The notes: generated from the sequence alone by a model not told the origin. DNA of 64,000 bases from Mucilaginibacter sp. (GCF_028287845.1 NZ_JAQBOW010000108.1:18917-82916), one strand, 5' to 3'; counted from the first letter of the stretch, positions 52,903 to 62,211 are shown. A program made the numbers and translations.

Positions 52903-54958
52903 ACCAAACCCTCGTCCTGTCCTCAGGTTTCTTATACATTTTATTGCCTGGCTGTATGTTAAAGGCAGCATACCATGCGTCGATGTTGGTCAGTGGTGCA
53001 TTGGTGCGGTATTGTTCAGGTGAATGCGGATCGGTGAGGATGCGCTGAGCGGCAGCTTCAGGTCGCTGTGAGCCACGCCAAACTTGCGCCCATGACAGGA
53101 AGAAGCGCTGATCAGGCGTAAAGCTGTCGATCTTAATATTGGACTGCCCCTGTTTTGTTTTTTTGAATGCGGCATAAGCTACATTTAAACCGCCAAGGTC
53201 AGCAAGATTTTCTCCCAAAGTAAGCTTGCCGTTCACGTGGAGGGTATCCAATACGGTAAATCCATTATATTGAGCCACTACCTGGTCGGCACGCGACTTA
53301 AACTTATCAGCGTCATCTTTTGTCCACCAGTCGCGCAGCGTGCCATCGGCATCAAACTGACGACCCTGATCATCAAAACCATGAGTCATTTCGTGACCGA
53401 TCACAGCGCCAATGCCGCCGTAATTAACCGCATCGTCCGCACCAAAATCAAAGAATGGGAATTGAAGAATACCTGCCGGAAAAACGATCTCGTTATTGGT
53501 TGGACTATAATAAGCATTTACAGTTGGAGGGCTCATACCCCAGCGGGTTTTGTCAACCGGTTTGCCCAACTGGCTGATCGAATAATTATACCTCCACTTT
53601 GATATCCGGCGCAAATTGCCTGCATAGTCACTACGGTCTATCTCTAAGCCCGTATAAGGCTGCCATTTATCAGGATAGCCTATCTTTACCGTAAAGGCAG
53701 CCAGTTTTTTGAGTGCTTTGGCTTTAGTTTCATCGCTCATCCAATCCAGGTGCTGTATACGTTCGCCCAGGGTGACCTTTAGATTATTCACCAGATTCAC
53801 CATATATTGTTTAGCGGCAGGTGTAAAGTATTTCTCTACATACAACTGGCCCAATAATTCGCCCAGGCTGCCATCCACCAGGCCTGAGATGCGCTCATTG
53901 CGCGGGGCCTGCACTTTTTGCCCGCTCAGGGCGCTGCTATATTCAAAATTAGCTTTCACAAAAGGTGAACTTAATGCCCCGGCCGAACCTTTGAGTATGT
54001 TCCATTGCAGGTAAATTTTCCAGTCGGCAACAGCTGTGGCGGCTAATAAGGCATCTGCAGCCTTAAAAAATTCAGGCTGCGCTACCAATACCGTATCCTG
54101 CCCGCTTACCTTCATCAAAGGCATCAATTGCGCCCAATTTAGATGCGGGGTGGTTTTATTAAAATCGCGAACCGCAAATTTGTTATAGGTTTTATTAGGG
54201 TCGCGCATGGCTGTCCGGCTTAATTGTGCCTTGGCCAATGTGGTTTCCATTGTAAATATAGTCGCTGCATTTTTTTCGGCATCGGCTTTACCGGTACCTG
54301 TCAGGGTAAATAAAGTAACGATGTAGTGCTTGTAGGCATCCTGTATCTTTTTTGTACGGGCGTCGTCTTTTAAATAATAATCCCTGTCGGGCAGGCTGGT
54401 TCCGCCTTGTCCAAATTCTACAATATTTTTTGTCGGATGTTTTGAATCCTGGCCAACACCAAACCCAAACAGCGGGCTCCCTTCGCCGTTTACGCGCTCG
54501 TAAACCATTTCACTGATAACGCCCTTAAGGTCATTTACTTTGCTGATACGTGCCAGATCAGACTTTATGGAGGCGTAACCACGTTTTTCTATAGCAACGC
54601 TGTCCATTCCGCTGGCATAAAGGTCGCCAACGCGTTGTTTTAAACCGCCCTTGGGTAAACCGGGTTTTTTACTTAGCTCATTCAGTAAGCCGAGCAGTTT
54701 ATCGGTATTTTCCTGGTGCAGGATATTAAAACTTCCCCAGCGTGTTTCTTTTGCAGGGATGGCATTTTGCTTTATCCAGGTGCCATTGGCGTAATCGAAA
54801 AAATTATCGCCGGGTTTAACAGACAGATCCATATTAGCCGGATCAATAAATTTTGCTGGGGGGCGGTCCGCATTCTTTTTATCACCATCAGGCCTGAACG
54901 CCACAGCGGACAGCAAAACCGCTCCTGAAAGAATCAGATTTGAGAACTTTAATTTCAT
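52901..54958 (-). CDS. M13-family zinc metallopeptidase
   Basis: Exported endopeptidase of the neprilysin/PepO type, cleaving peptides in the periplasm. The 685 residues start with a hydrophobic segment (MKLKFSNLILSGAVLLSAVAF, ATG at 54958; 11 upstream codons are open). Zinc ligands are in GHEMTHGFDDQGRQFD (HEMTH at 522-526) and ENLADLGGLNVAYAAF about 55 residues later; the C-terminal NAPLTNIDAWYAAFNIQPGNKMY is the family hallmark. Monocistronic. Confidence 0.93.
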   Translation of the reverse strand: MKLKFSNLILSGAVLLSAVAFRPDGDKKNADRPPAKFIDPANMDLSVKPGDNFFDYANGTWIKQNAIPAKETRWGSFNILHQENTDKLLGLLNELSKKPGLPKGGLKQRVGDLYASGMDSVAIEKRGYASIKSDLARISKVNDLKGVISEMVYERVNGEGSPLFGFGVGQDSKHPTKNIVEFGQGGTSLPDRDYYLKDDARTKKIQDAYKHYIVTLFTLTGTGKADAEKNAATIFTMETTLAKAQLSRTAMRDPNKTYNKFAVRDFNKTTPHLNWAQLMPLMKVSGQDTVLVAQPEFFKAADALLAATAVADWKIYLQWNILKGSAGALSSPFVKANFEYSSALSGQKVQAPRNERISGLVDGSLGELLGQLYVEKYFTPAAKQYMVNLVNNLKVTLGERIQHLDWMSDETKAKALKKLAAFTVKIGYPDKWQPYTGLEIDRSDYAGNLRRISKWRYNYSISQLGKPVDKTRWGMSPPTVNAYYSPTNNEIVFPAGILQFPFFDFGADDAVNYGGIGAVIGHEMTHGFDDQGRQFDADGTLRDWWTKDDADKFKSRADQVVAQYNGFTVLDTLHVNGKLTLGENLADLGGLNVAYAAFKKTKQGQSNIKIDSFTPDQRFFLSWAQVWRGSQRPEAAAQRILTDPHSPEQYRTNAPLTNIDAWYAAFNIQPGNKMYKKPEDRTRVW

Positions 54959-55282
54959 ATCAGTTAATTGAGAAAAAGTTGAAGTTAGCAAATTCCCTCT
55001 GATAGATGCAAACAGGAAAAAAAAGCTTATCTGTTAAACCAACCCAGCAAGGCATAAAAGCCTGATTTTCTTAGCAGAACAATCAAAAATTTGTATTCGG
55101 ACACTGGTTTCATATTTATTATTAGTGTAATTGCTATATAACATGCGCATTGTAAAAATATTGTGATAAACCAACAGATTCAGCAATTAAAAGATGAAAC
55201 AAGATTTTCCAAAAAATAATACAAACCGATGAAACAGGATCAAGTTAATCCTTTAAATCTTAAAATCGTGTTCAGAATTCTC
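54959..55282. other. Spacer between divergent M13 peptidase and valS
   Basis: About 320 AT-rich bases. The only feature I can support is the valS promoter box at its right end. A weak AGGC/GCCT hairpin lies near 55049. No gene, repeat family or M13 promoter box was found. Confidence 0.5.
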
Positions 55283-55290
55283 TATTTTTG
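55283..55290 (+). promoter_or_regulatory. -7 promoter box of valS
   Basis: TATTTTTG, six bases before the ATG at 55297. No T-box or other leader regulation is possible if transcription starts at the usual place, because almost no leader remains. Confidence 0.65.
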
Positions 55291-55296
55291 CACGCT

Positions 55297-57981
55297 ATGA
55301 GTATTTCTAAAACGTATCAGCCTAAACAAGCAGAAGATAAATGGTATAGCTACTGGTTACAGCACAAGTTTTTCAGGTCAGTGCCTGATGAGCGTGAGCC
55401 TTACACCATAGTCATTCCACCGCCAAATGTTACCGGCGTTTTGCACATGGGCCACATGCTGAACAATACAATTCAGGATGTACTGATACGCCGCGCCCGT
55501 ATGAAAGGGAAGAACGCCTGCTGGGTACCGGGTACCGACCACGCGAGTATAGCTACCGAAGCAAAAGTGGTAGCGATGCTGAAAGAACGCGGCATCAGCA
55601 AAAAAGATCTCAGCCGCAGTGAATTTTTGAGTTACGCATGGGAGTGGAAAGAGAAATACGGCGGCATTATCCTCGAGCAGCTAAAAAAACTTGGCGCATC
55701 CTGCGACTGGGACCGCACCCGTTTTACAATGGACGATGATCTTTCTGATGCGGTGATCGATACTTTCATCCATCTTTACAAAAAAGGGCTCATTTATCGC
55801 GGCGTACGTATGGTGAACTGGGATCCCCAGGGGAAAACCGCTGTGTCGGACGAAGAGGTTATTCGTAAAGAAGTAAACCAGAAGCTTTATTATATACGAT
55901 ACGCTGTCGCTCAGGGGTCACAGATCAGCGATCAGCGATCAGAAAAATCCGACTTCGGACATCCGCCATCCGACTTCCTCACAATAGCCACCACCCGCCC
56001 TGAGACAATTATGGCGGACACTGCCATCTGTATCAACCCAGATGATCAGCGGTATAAGCATTTGCATGGCAAAAAGGCGATGATCCCTTTAATAGGCAGG
56101 GAGATCCCCATTATCCTGGATGAATATGTGGAGATGGATTTTGGTACGGGCTGCCTGAAGGTGACACCTGCTCACGATTTGAACGACTATGAACTGGGAT
56201 TAAAACATCATTTGCCGGTTATCGATATTTTAAATGATGATGGCACGCTGAATGAAAATGCGCAAATATTAATGGGCGAAGACCGCTTTATAGCGCGTAA
56301 AAAAATTGTTCTTTTATTGGATGAAGAAGGGGCATTAGAAAAAGTGGAGGATTATAAATCGCAGATCGGTTTTTCGGAACGGACGGATGCGGTGATCGAG
56401 CCCAAACTTTCCATGCAATGGTTTTGCAAGATGGAGGAGATGGCCAAGCCGGCACTGGATTATGTTTTAAAGGGTGATATTAAATTGATCCCCGATAAAT
56501 TTATCAATACGTATCGCCATTGGATGGAAAATGTCCACGACTGGACGATCAGCCGCCAGCTTTGGTGGGGGCAACAGATACCCGCCTGGTATTTACCAGA
56601 CGGACAATTTGTTATTGCCAAGAACAGGGAAGAGGCATTTGAGCAGGCACAACCGCTCAGCACTCAGCACTCACCACTGACAATCGATGATTTAACACAG
56701 GACCAGGACGTGCTGGATACCTGGTTCTCTTCATGGTTGTGGCCTATATCGGTATTTGACGGGTTTAAAGACCCCAATAACGATGATATCAATTACTATT
56801 ACCCAACCAATGATCTGGTAACAGCACCCGAAATATTGTTTTTCTGGGTAGCAAGGATGATCATGGCAGGCCATGAGTTCAGAGGGGAGTTGCCTTTCCG
56901 GAATGTTTATCTTACGGGGATAGTTCGCGATAAACAGGGCCGTAAAATGTCGAAATCATTGGGCAATTCACCCGACCCTTTGGAGCTAATTGAAAAATAT
57001 GGCGCGGATGGGGTAAGAGTGGGCATGCTGCTGAGTTCGCCTGCGGGTAACGACCTGATGTTTGACGAGAGCCATTGTGAGCAGGGGCGAAATTTTTTCA
57101 ACAAGGTTTGGAATGCCTTCCGCCTGGTTAAAGGCTGGCGGGTTGATAAAAACCTCGAAAACCCTAACAAGGTAGCTATTGCATGGTTTAAGAGCCGCTT
57201 CAGCCAGGCCTTAGCCGAAATAGAAAATAATTTTAGCCAATACAGGATATCAGAAGCGTTAATGGCTACTTATAAACTGGTGTGGGACGATTTTTGCGCA
57301 TGGTACCTGGAAATGATCAAGCCGGCCTATGAGCACCCTATTGACCGGGAGACCTATGAAAATACCATCGTGTTTTTTGAAAATGTTTTAAAAATACTTC
57401 ATCCTTTTATGCCTTTTATCACCGAGGAGCTATGGCATGATGAAGTATTTGGTGAACGGACCGAAGTGGATTGCTGTATTGTTGCCTCAATGCCGGAAAT
57501 TGAGCAAATAAATACCCAGTTACTTGAAGAAACAGAAATAGTTAAACAGGCCATCACGGATATTCGTAACACACGCAACAATAAACAGATATCACCTAAG
57601 GAAGCTTTGGCCTTGTCGGTAAAAGCTAATTCGGGTATTAATTATAATCAATACAGATCCATTATTGGTAAACTCGGTAACCTAAGCGCGTTTAATATTG
57701 TTGACGAAAAGGTAAGCGGCGCAGTTAGCTTTATGGTATCAAAAGATGAGTTTTTTATACCGCTGACGGGCAATATAGATCCTGTTGCCGAAACTGAAAG
57801 ATTGAATAAAGAGAAAGAATATCTGCATGGATTTTTGAAATCGGTGGAAGTAAAACTGGGCAATGAGCGTTTTATGAAAAATGCCAAACCTGAAATTATT
57901 GAGAACGAATTAAAGAAAAAAGCCGATGCGGAAACCAAGTTGAAAATAATTCAGGACAACCTGGCGTCTTTGGCAGACTAA
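55297..57981 (+). CDS. valS: Valyl-tRNA synthetase
   Basis: Charges tRNA-Val with valine. The 894-residue class I enzyme has the HIGH-type motif HMGH at 50-53 (after PPPNVTGVL), the editing domain with TIATTRPETIMADTAI, WTISRQLWWGQQIPAW, the KMSKS motif at 550-554, an anticodon-binding domain and a C-terminal coiled-coil arm (MVSKDEFFIPLTGNIDP...). Two short segments, residues 206-227 and 453-462, do not fit the family and are made of repeat words. ATG at 55297 is preferred to the TTG at 55288. Confidence 0.96.
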   Translation: MSISKTYQPKQAEDKWYSYWLQHKFFRSVPDEREPYTIVIPPPNVTGVLHMGHMLNNTIQDVLIRRARMKGKNACWVPGTDHASIATEAKVVAMLKERGISKKDLSRSEFLSYAWEWKEKYGGIILEQLKKLGASCDWDRTRFTMDDDLSDAVIDTFIHLYKKGLIYRGVRMVNWDPQGKTAVSDEEVIRKEVNQKLYYIRYAVAQGSQISDQRSEKSDFGHPPSDFLTIATTRPETIMADTAICINPDDQRYKHLHGKKAMIPLIGREIPIILDEYVEMDFGTGCLKVTPAHDLNDYELGLKHHLPVIDILNDDGTLNENAQILMGEDRFIARKKIVLLLDEEGALEKVEDYKSQIGFSERTDAVIEPKLSMQWFCKMEEMAKPALDYVLKGDIKLIPDKFINTYRHWMENVHDWTISRQLWWGQQIPAWYLPDGQFVIAKNREEAFEQAQPLSTQHSPLTIDDLTQDQDVLDTWFSSWLWPISVFDGFKDPNNDDINYYYPTNDLVTAPEILFFWVARMIMAGHEFRGELPFRNVYLTGIVRDKQGRKMSKSLGNSPDPLELIEKYGADGVRVGMLLSSPAGNDLMFDESHCEQGRNFFNKVWNAFRLVKGWRVDKNLENPNKVAIAWFKSRFSQALAEIENNFSQYRISEALMATYKLVWDDFCAWYLEMIKPAYEHPIDRETYENTIVFFENVLKILHPFMPFITEELWHDEVFGERTEVDCCIVASMPEIEQINTQLLEETEIVKQAITDIRNTRNNKQISPKEALALSVKANSGINYNQYRSIIGKLGNLSAFNIVDEKVSGAVSFMVSKDEFFIPLTGNIDPVAETERLNKEKEYLHGFLKSVEVKLGNERFMKNAKPEIIENELKKKADAETKLKIIQDNLASLAD
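55912..55977 (+). repeat. In-frame word-repeat insert 1 in valS
   Basis: Sixty-six bases composed of GATCAGC words then ATCCGACTTC/ATCCGCC words, translating as QGSQISDQRSEKSDFGHPPSDF. It lies directly before the conserved LTIATTRPET motif of the editing domain, at a surface turn, and keeps the frame. Confidence 0.75.
56653..56682 (+). repeat. In-frame word-repeat insert 2 in valS
   Basis: CCGCTCAGCACTCAGCACTCACCACTGACA repeats a CTCAGCA/ACTCA word and encodes PLSTQHSPLT just before DDLTQDQDVLDTWFSSWLW. The vocabulary differs from insert 1 in the same gene. Confidence 0.65.
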
Positions 57982-58081
57982 TTGCCAATAAAAGGTGAAA
58001 TCTCGAAAAATTGATGCTTGCCTGTTGGTTCATGCATTATAATTTTAAGTACGATTTTAATGCAATGGTAAAGCCCTCGAA

Positions 58082-59896
58082 ATGAACAGAGATGTAGGTT
58101 TTTTTAATTTTTCAATAAATAAAATATTAACAAAGCGTCAAACCATCCTTGACCAGGCGCGCATCCGTTTATTATACTATGGTTTATGGCTTGCCATTAT
58201 CGCAGTTTCTGCTGCTTTAATTAACCTTTATATCGAACACCGCGAAATCCTTACTTTCAGTACAAGTATACTGCTGGTAAGCATTTTTATCCTTTTTAAG
58301 TATTTAACCTTCAGACCAAGGTGGGGCATTATCTCGCATATATTGCTGGTACTGGCTACGATGGTCAACCTGAGTAATGTATTTATTACGCTTCAGAACG
58401 TTGATATTATAACAGCACAGATCACATTTCTGATCATCGTATTTAGTTTTTATATGCTTGGACAGACCTGCGGCTTGTTCTATTCGCTGGTCAACCTGAT
58501 CCCTATCCTGCTGTTTTTAGTGCTTATGTATGACAGCAACTACTTTATAAGCTTAAAGCCAAAAGTGGTGGACCCGTCAACATTGATCATCGCTATTTTT
58601 GCCAATTTTATATTAATAATTTTTATTCAAAATCATTTTTACGCGGCTTTTGTCAAAAACATCAGGCAATTGAAGGAGACTGCTGAAGAGCGGGGGAATC
58701 TGAATGCGGAGTTTGAAAAAGTAATTGAGAAAGCTGAAAAATCATCCCAGGCCAAATCCGAGTTTCTTTCAACCATGTCCCATGAGATACGCACACCGCT
58801 TAATGCAGTGATAGGCATGACCAACTTATTGATGATGGGCAATCCCAGGCCTGATCAGAAAGATAACCTGGAGATATTAAAATTTTCGGCAAATAATCTT
58901 TTAGCATTAGTAAATGACGTGCTTGATTTTAACAAGATCGAATCCGGTAAGGTGGTGTTTGAAACCATAAAGTTTAGCCTGGCTGATCTTATGCAGAATA
59001 TGTGCGGCGGCCAAAAGCTTAAAGCAGAAGAAAAAGGACTTGATTTTATTTTAGAGATGGATGACAGTTTAAAAAACAAGACTGTTTTTGGAGATCCAAC
59101 CCGTTTGAGCCAAATAATTTTTAACCTGATCAGCAACGCAATAAAATTCACCCATGAAGGTACGGTTTGGGTAAGAATGAACCAACTGGAGGATCACCAT
59201 AACACAGTTACTGTTGACTTTTCTGTAAAGGATACCGGCATTGGTATAGAAAAAGAAAATCTGGACGCCATATTTGAACCTTTTACACAGGAGTCAATAA
59301 CAACTACCCGCCAGTACGGCGGTACCGGACTGGGACTGGCCATAGTAAAGCGTTTATTGGAGCTGCAGGACCTGCAAATGAGCGTCCTAAGTCAGCCGGG
59401 AAAAGGTTCGGAGTTTTCATTTAATATGGAATTCCCTGTTTCAACGGAAATAGCCACGGTGCAAGCCGAAAAGCAGCCCTTTGCAATAGGCAGTACTGAC
59501 AGCTTGAGTAATATACGTGTTCTTATAGCCGAAGACAACCTGGTAAATGTGATGCTGATGAAGAAACTATTTTCAAAATGGGGTATTACACCTACCATTG
59601 CTGAAAATGGTGAACGGGCGATAGAAATGGTTCAATACGGTAATTTTGATATTATCCTGATGGACCTGCAAATGCCGGTATTGAATGGGTTTGATGCTGC
59701 CGTCGAGATCAGAAAAATGCGCGACCACAAAAAGGCAAATACGCCCATCATCGCTTTAACGGCATCGGCATTGTTTGATATTAAAGAGCGGGTTTTTGGC
59801 TCGGGCATGAATGATTATGTTTCAAAACCATTTAAGCCGGATGAGCTGCGCGAAAAAATGAAAAATCTGGTGACAACTTTTAATAGTCAGATCTGA
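58082..59896 (+). CDS. Hybrid sensor histidine kinase/response regulator
   Basis: Membrane-bound signalling protein of unknown input. The 604 residues have six hydrophobic segments between about residues 28 and 190, a short coiled coil (KETAEERGNLNAEFEKVIEKAEK), a HisKA domain with His234 in FLSTMSHEIRTP, an HATPase domain (NLISNAIKF, DTGIGI, GGTGLGLAI) and a C-terminal receiver with Asp528 in ILMDLQMP and Lys in VSKPFKP. No output DNA-binding domain is attached and no separate regulator gene is adjacent. The stop region overlaps the convergent HsdR_N-type gene by ten bases. Confidence 0.92.
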   Translation: MNRDVGFFNFSINKILTKRQTILDQARIRLLYYGLWLAIIAVSAALINLYIEHREILTFSTSILLVSIFILFKYLTFRPRWGIISHILLVLATMVNLSNVFITLQNVDIITAQITFLIIVFSFYMLGQTCGLFYSLVNLIPILLFLVLMYDSNYFISLKPKVVDPSTLIIAIFANFILIIFIQNHFYAAFVKNIRQLKETAEERGNLNAEFEKVIEKAEKSSQAKSEFLSTMSHEIRTPLNAVIGMTNLLMMGNPRPDQKDNLEILKFSANNLLALVNDVLDFNKIESGKVVFETIKFSLADLMQNMCGGQKLKAEEKGLDFILEMDDSLKNKTVFGDPTRLSQIIFNLISNAIKFTHEGTVWVRMNQLEDHHNTVTVDFSVKDTGIGIEKENLDAIFEPFTQESITTTRQYGGTGLGLAIVKRLLELQDLQMSVLSQPGKGSEFSFNMEFPVSTEIATVQAEKQPFAIGSTDSLSNIRVLIAEDNLVNVMLMKKLFSKWGITPTIAENGERAIEMVQYGNFDIILMDLQMPVLNGFDAAVEIRKMRDHKKANTPIIALTASALFDIKERVFGSGMNDYVSKPFKPDELREKMKNLVTTFNSQI

Positions 59897-60345
59897 ATTT
59901 CTCTATAATCGGGCAGGTCTTCAATAAATTGATAGCCTTTATTTATAAAATCGATACGGCAGTAGTAATGTTTCAATCCGTTGCTCACAGCCAGCAAGGA
60001 TACTTTATGCACCATATTGTACCGGGCCACCTGGTCGAAAACTTTTTGGTTAATGCTGACCGAGGGCGCCTTGCACTCGATCAGCAGTATTTTTTCGCCC
60101 GAAGGGTTGAAAACCACAATGTCGGTCCGTTTGGCATTTCCATGTAGTTTTAATCCACCTTCCAGCTTGATCAGCGTTTTGGGATAGCCCTTTTGATTAA
60201 TAAGGTATTGTACAAAATGCTGCCTCACCCATTCCTCCGGTGTAAGCACGATATGTTTTTTACGTATGCCGTCGAACAATGTCAGCTGCCCCTTGTGTTC
60301 GGTGATTTTAAACGGGTAGGGTGGTAATTGAAGGGGTTGCAGCAT
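59887..60345 (-). CDS. Standalone HsdR N-terminal-type nuclease domain protein
   Basis: Resembles the N-terminal nuclease domain of type I restriction subunits found as a single small protein in Bacteroidota. The 152 residues carry a PD-(D/E)xK site: Asp75 in KRTDIVVF and Glu90-x-Lys92 in LLIECKAP, with a conserved N-terminal stretch TPEEWVRQHFVQYLINQKGYP. No methylase, specificity or motor subunit is nearby, so a type I restriction system is not indicated; the role is unknown. A -7 box lies seven bases before the ATG. Confidence 0.85.
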   Translation of the reverse strand: MLQPLQLPPYPFKITEHKGQLTLFDGIRKKHIVLTPEEWVRQHFVQYLINQKGYPKTLIKLEGGLKLHGNAKRTDIVVFNPSGEKILLIECKAPSVSINQKVFDQVARYNMVHKVSLLAVSNGLKHYYCRIDFINKGYQFIEDLPDYREIQI

Positions 60346-60352
60346 ATCGGCT

Positions 60353-60360
60353 CAAAAATA
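60353..60360 (-). promoter_or_regulatory. -7 promoter box of the HsdR_N-type gene
   Basis: TATTTTTG on the minus strand, seven bases before the ATG; nearly leaderless. Confidence 0.6.
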
Positions 60361-60374
60361 AATATTATTATTGA

Positions 60375-60498
60375 TTAAGTTAAGTGGTTGATTGCGTTGA
60401 GTGGATTGTAATTTATAGTGTTGGAATGGTTGCAATTATGGCAAGGTTCAACTTGATCCGACTCAATCCGACTCAATCAACCCTGCAACAATTCCAAC
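60375..60498. repeat. Word repeat with arms in A-B...A'-B' order
   Basis: Left block: GGTTGATTGCGTTGAGTGGATT then GTTGGAATGGTTGCA. Right block: complements of the first word (AATCCGACTCAATCAACC) then of the second (TGCAACAATTCCAAC). Because the complementary blocks come in the same order, they cannot all nest in one hairpin. Lies between the divergent HsdR_N-type gene and holA. Confidence 0.7.
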
Positions 60499-60506
60499 AA
60501 AATCTT

Positions 60507-60514
60507 TACTTTTG
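60507..60514 (+). promoter_or_regulatory. -7 promoter box of holA
   Basis: TACTTTTG, 11 bases before the ATG of holA. Confidence 0.6.
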
Positions 60515-60525
60515 GATTTCCCTGT

Positions 60526-61548
60526 ATGACTGCCGACGACATTTTAAAAGATCTTAGAAACCGCAAGTTTAAACCACTTTACCTGCTGCATGGTGAGGAG
60601 CCTTATTTTATTGACCAGGTAAGCCATTATGCCGAACATCAACTGCTGCCCGAGGCAGAAAAGGGCTTTAACCAAACCGTATTGTATGGCAAGGATACGG
60701 ATATCATGACCGTACTGAACGCGGCTAAACGCTACCCTATGATGGCCGAATACCAGGTAGTTTTGATAAAAGAGGCCCAGGATATGAAATGGGGCAGGGA
60801 CGACGATGATAAAAAAAGCATTAATCCGTTGCTGAACTATCTCGAAAATCCTTTGCCAAGCACTATTCTTGTTTTTTGTTATAAGTACGGAAAGTTTGAC
60901 AAACGGAAGAAAACCTACAAGGCAATTGAAAAAAACGGGGTTATATTTGAATCAACCCCATTATATGATAATAAGATACCGGCCTGGATAGAAACTTTTG
61001 TTGCCGGTAAGGGTTGCCAGGTCAACCCGCAGGCTTCGGCTATGCTGGCCGAGTACCTGGGCAACGACCTGTCAAAAATAGCCAACGAGATGGAAAAGCT
61101 GATGCTCAATGTTCCGGCAGGACAGGTGATCACCATGCAACATGTGCAGGATAATATCGGCATCAGCAAAGAATATAATGTTTTTGAATTGCAGTCCGCA
61201 TTGAGCAGGAAAGATCCCTTCAAAGTAAACCAGATCATTAATTATTTTCAAGCCAATCCTAAAGCTAATCCTATTGTGCTGGTGCTGGGCAATCTGAACA
61301 ACTTTTTCAGCAAAGTGCTGCTATATCATTATGCAAAGGACAGCTCGCCCCAGAACCTTGCACGCGAGTTGGGTGTAAGCCCTTATTTTATAAAAGATTA
61401 TGAATTAGCCGCACGCAATTATAATTATGCAAAATCCATGCAAATCATAAGCTTGCTCAGGGAATACGACCTGAAAAGTAAAGGCGTGGATTCAAATGCC
61501 GGCAGCGGCGAATTAATGAAAGAACTCATGTTTAAAATACTTCATTAA
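60526..61548 (+). CDS. holA: DNA polymerase III subunit delta
   Basis: Clamp-loader subunit that opens the sliding clamp. The 340 residues begin with the HolA hallmark FKPLYLLHGEEPYFIDQV, continue with an AAA+-like domain (VVLIKEAQDM, LENPLPSTILVF) and end with the helical collar domain (FKVNQIINYFQANPKANPIVLVLGNLNNFF). Standalone, with its own promoter. Confidence 0.95.
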   Translation: MTADDILKDLRNRKFKPLYLLHGEEPYFIDQVSHYAEHQLLPEAEKGFNQTVLYGKDTDIMTVLNAAKRYPMMAEYQVVLIKEAQDMKWGRDDDDKKSINPLLNYLENPLPSTILVFCYKYGKFDKRKKTYKAIEKNGVIFESTPLYDNKIPAWIETFVAGKGCQVNPQASAMLAEYLGNDLSKIANEMEKLMLNVPAGQVITMQHVQDNIGISKEYNVFELQSALSRKDPFKVNQIINYFQANPKANPIVLVLGNLNNFFSKVLLYHYAKDSSPQNLARELGVSPYFIKDYELAARNYNYAKSMQIISLLREYDLKSKGVDSNAGSGELMKELMFKILH

Positions 61549-61701
61549 TTTAAAACAACTCCTTATTTTTTTTGTTTCTAACGCAAATAATAAGCTCAAA
61601 TATTAGCGCAATAATTTTTTTAATAAATTAATTATAATTTATATCCTTTAAATAAAAATGTGCACCTTTACTATTAACTCCCATTGGCGTTGCAAAGTGA
61701 T

Positions 61702-61721
61702 GTTAAGCACTACATCTTAAC
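61702..61721 (+). promoter_or_regulatory. Small hairpin in the leader of the RRM gene
   Basis: GTTAAG and CTTAAC with an eight-base loop, 19 bases before the ATG. The upstream 190-base spacer is very AT-rich and lacks an exact TAnnTTTG box, so the leader may be long; RNA-level control is possible but not shown. Confidence 0.4.
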
Positions 61722-61739
61722 GATTTAAAAATTTAATTG

Positions 61740-62090
61740 ATGAACATTTTCGTAGGAAGTCTTCCTTTCAAGATAGAGGAAGCAGATTTAAAAGAACTCT
61801 TCGAGGCATTTGGAGAAGTAAGCTCTGTCAAAATTATCAACGACAGGGAAAGTGGAAGAAGCAAAGGTTTTGGTTTTGTTGAGATGGCAGACGATGACGC
61901 AGCAAAAAAAGCGATCGCCGATTTGAATGGGAGCGAAATTGGAGGCAGAAACATTGTAGTAAACCAGGCTGAAGACAAGAAACCGAGAGATAACAGCAGA
62001 GGTTTCGGCGGTGGTGGCGGTGGAAGCCGTGGCGGCTACGGTGGTGGTGGCGGCGGTGGTTACTCAAGAGATAACCGACGCAGCAGGTAA
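61740..62090 (+). CDS. Glycine-rich RNA-binding protein (single RRM)
   Basis: RNA chaperone-like protein, often cold-induced in bacteria. The 116 residues hold one RRM with RNP2 NIFVGSLPF (2-10) and RNP1 RSKGFGFVEM (40-49), followed by a glycine-rich, arginine-containing tail from about residue 85 (RGFGGGGGGSRGGYG) typical of plant-like and cyanobacterial RBPs. ATG at 61740. Two hairpins follow the gene. Confidence 0.93.
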   Translation: MNIFVGSLPFKIEEADLKELFEAFGEVSSVKIINDRESGRSKGFGFVEMADDDAAKKAIADLNGSEIGGRNIVVNQAEDKKPRDNSRGFGGGGGGSRGGYGGGGGGGYSRDNRRSR

Positions 62091-62114
62091 GCTTAAACAA
62101 ATGCATTGAATAGC

Positions 62115-62158
62115 GCCACACCTTTTGGGTGTGGCACTAATATACTTCAAGAAGTATA
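62115..62158 (+). terminator. Tandem hairpins after the RRM gene
   Basis: First stem GCCACACC/GGTGTGGC with a five-base loop (62115-62135), then TATACTTC/GAAGTATA with a two-base loop (62141-62158), the latter followed by another TATACTTC copy. A T-run is lacking, so the first is a likely but not certain terminator. Confidence 0.6.
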
Positions 62159-62211
62159 CTATACTTCTTATATTCATTTCATATTGTTTTCCCCGGCTGG
62201 CAAAAACAATA

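Noticed and set aside
52866..52971. A 69-residue protein across the M13 gene end
   Set aside because: Its first half overlaps M13 coding sequence in another frame and its middle is palindrome translation (HPNPSPIERG); only the last 30 codons are of interest and are reported as a fragment.
59887..60345. Part of a type I restriction-modification system
   Set aside because: Only a small domain protein is present, with no hsdM, hsdS or motor domain in the window.
61559..61739. AT-rich stretch near holA as an origin of replication
   Set aside because: No DnaA-box cluster (TTATCCACA type) and no dnaA, dnaN or other origin genes; AT content alone is not evidence here.
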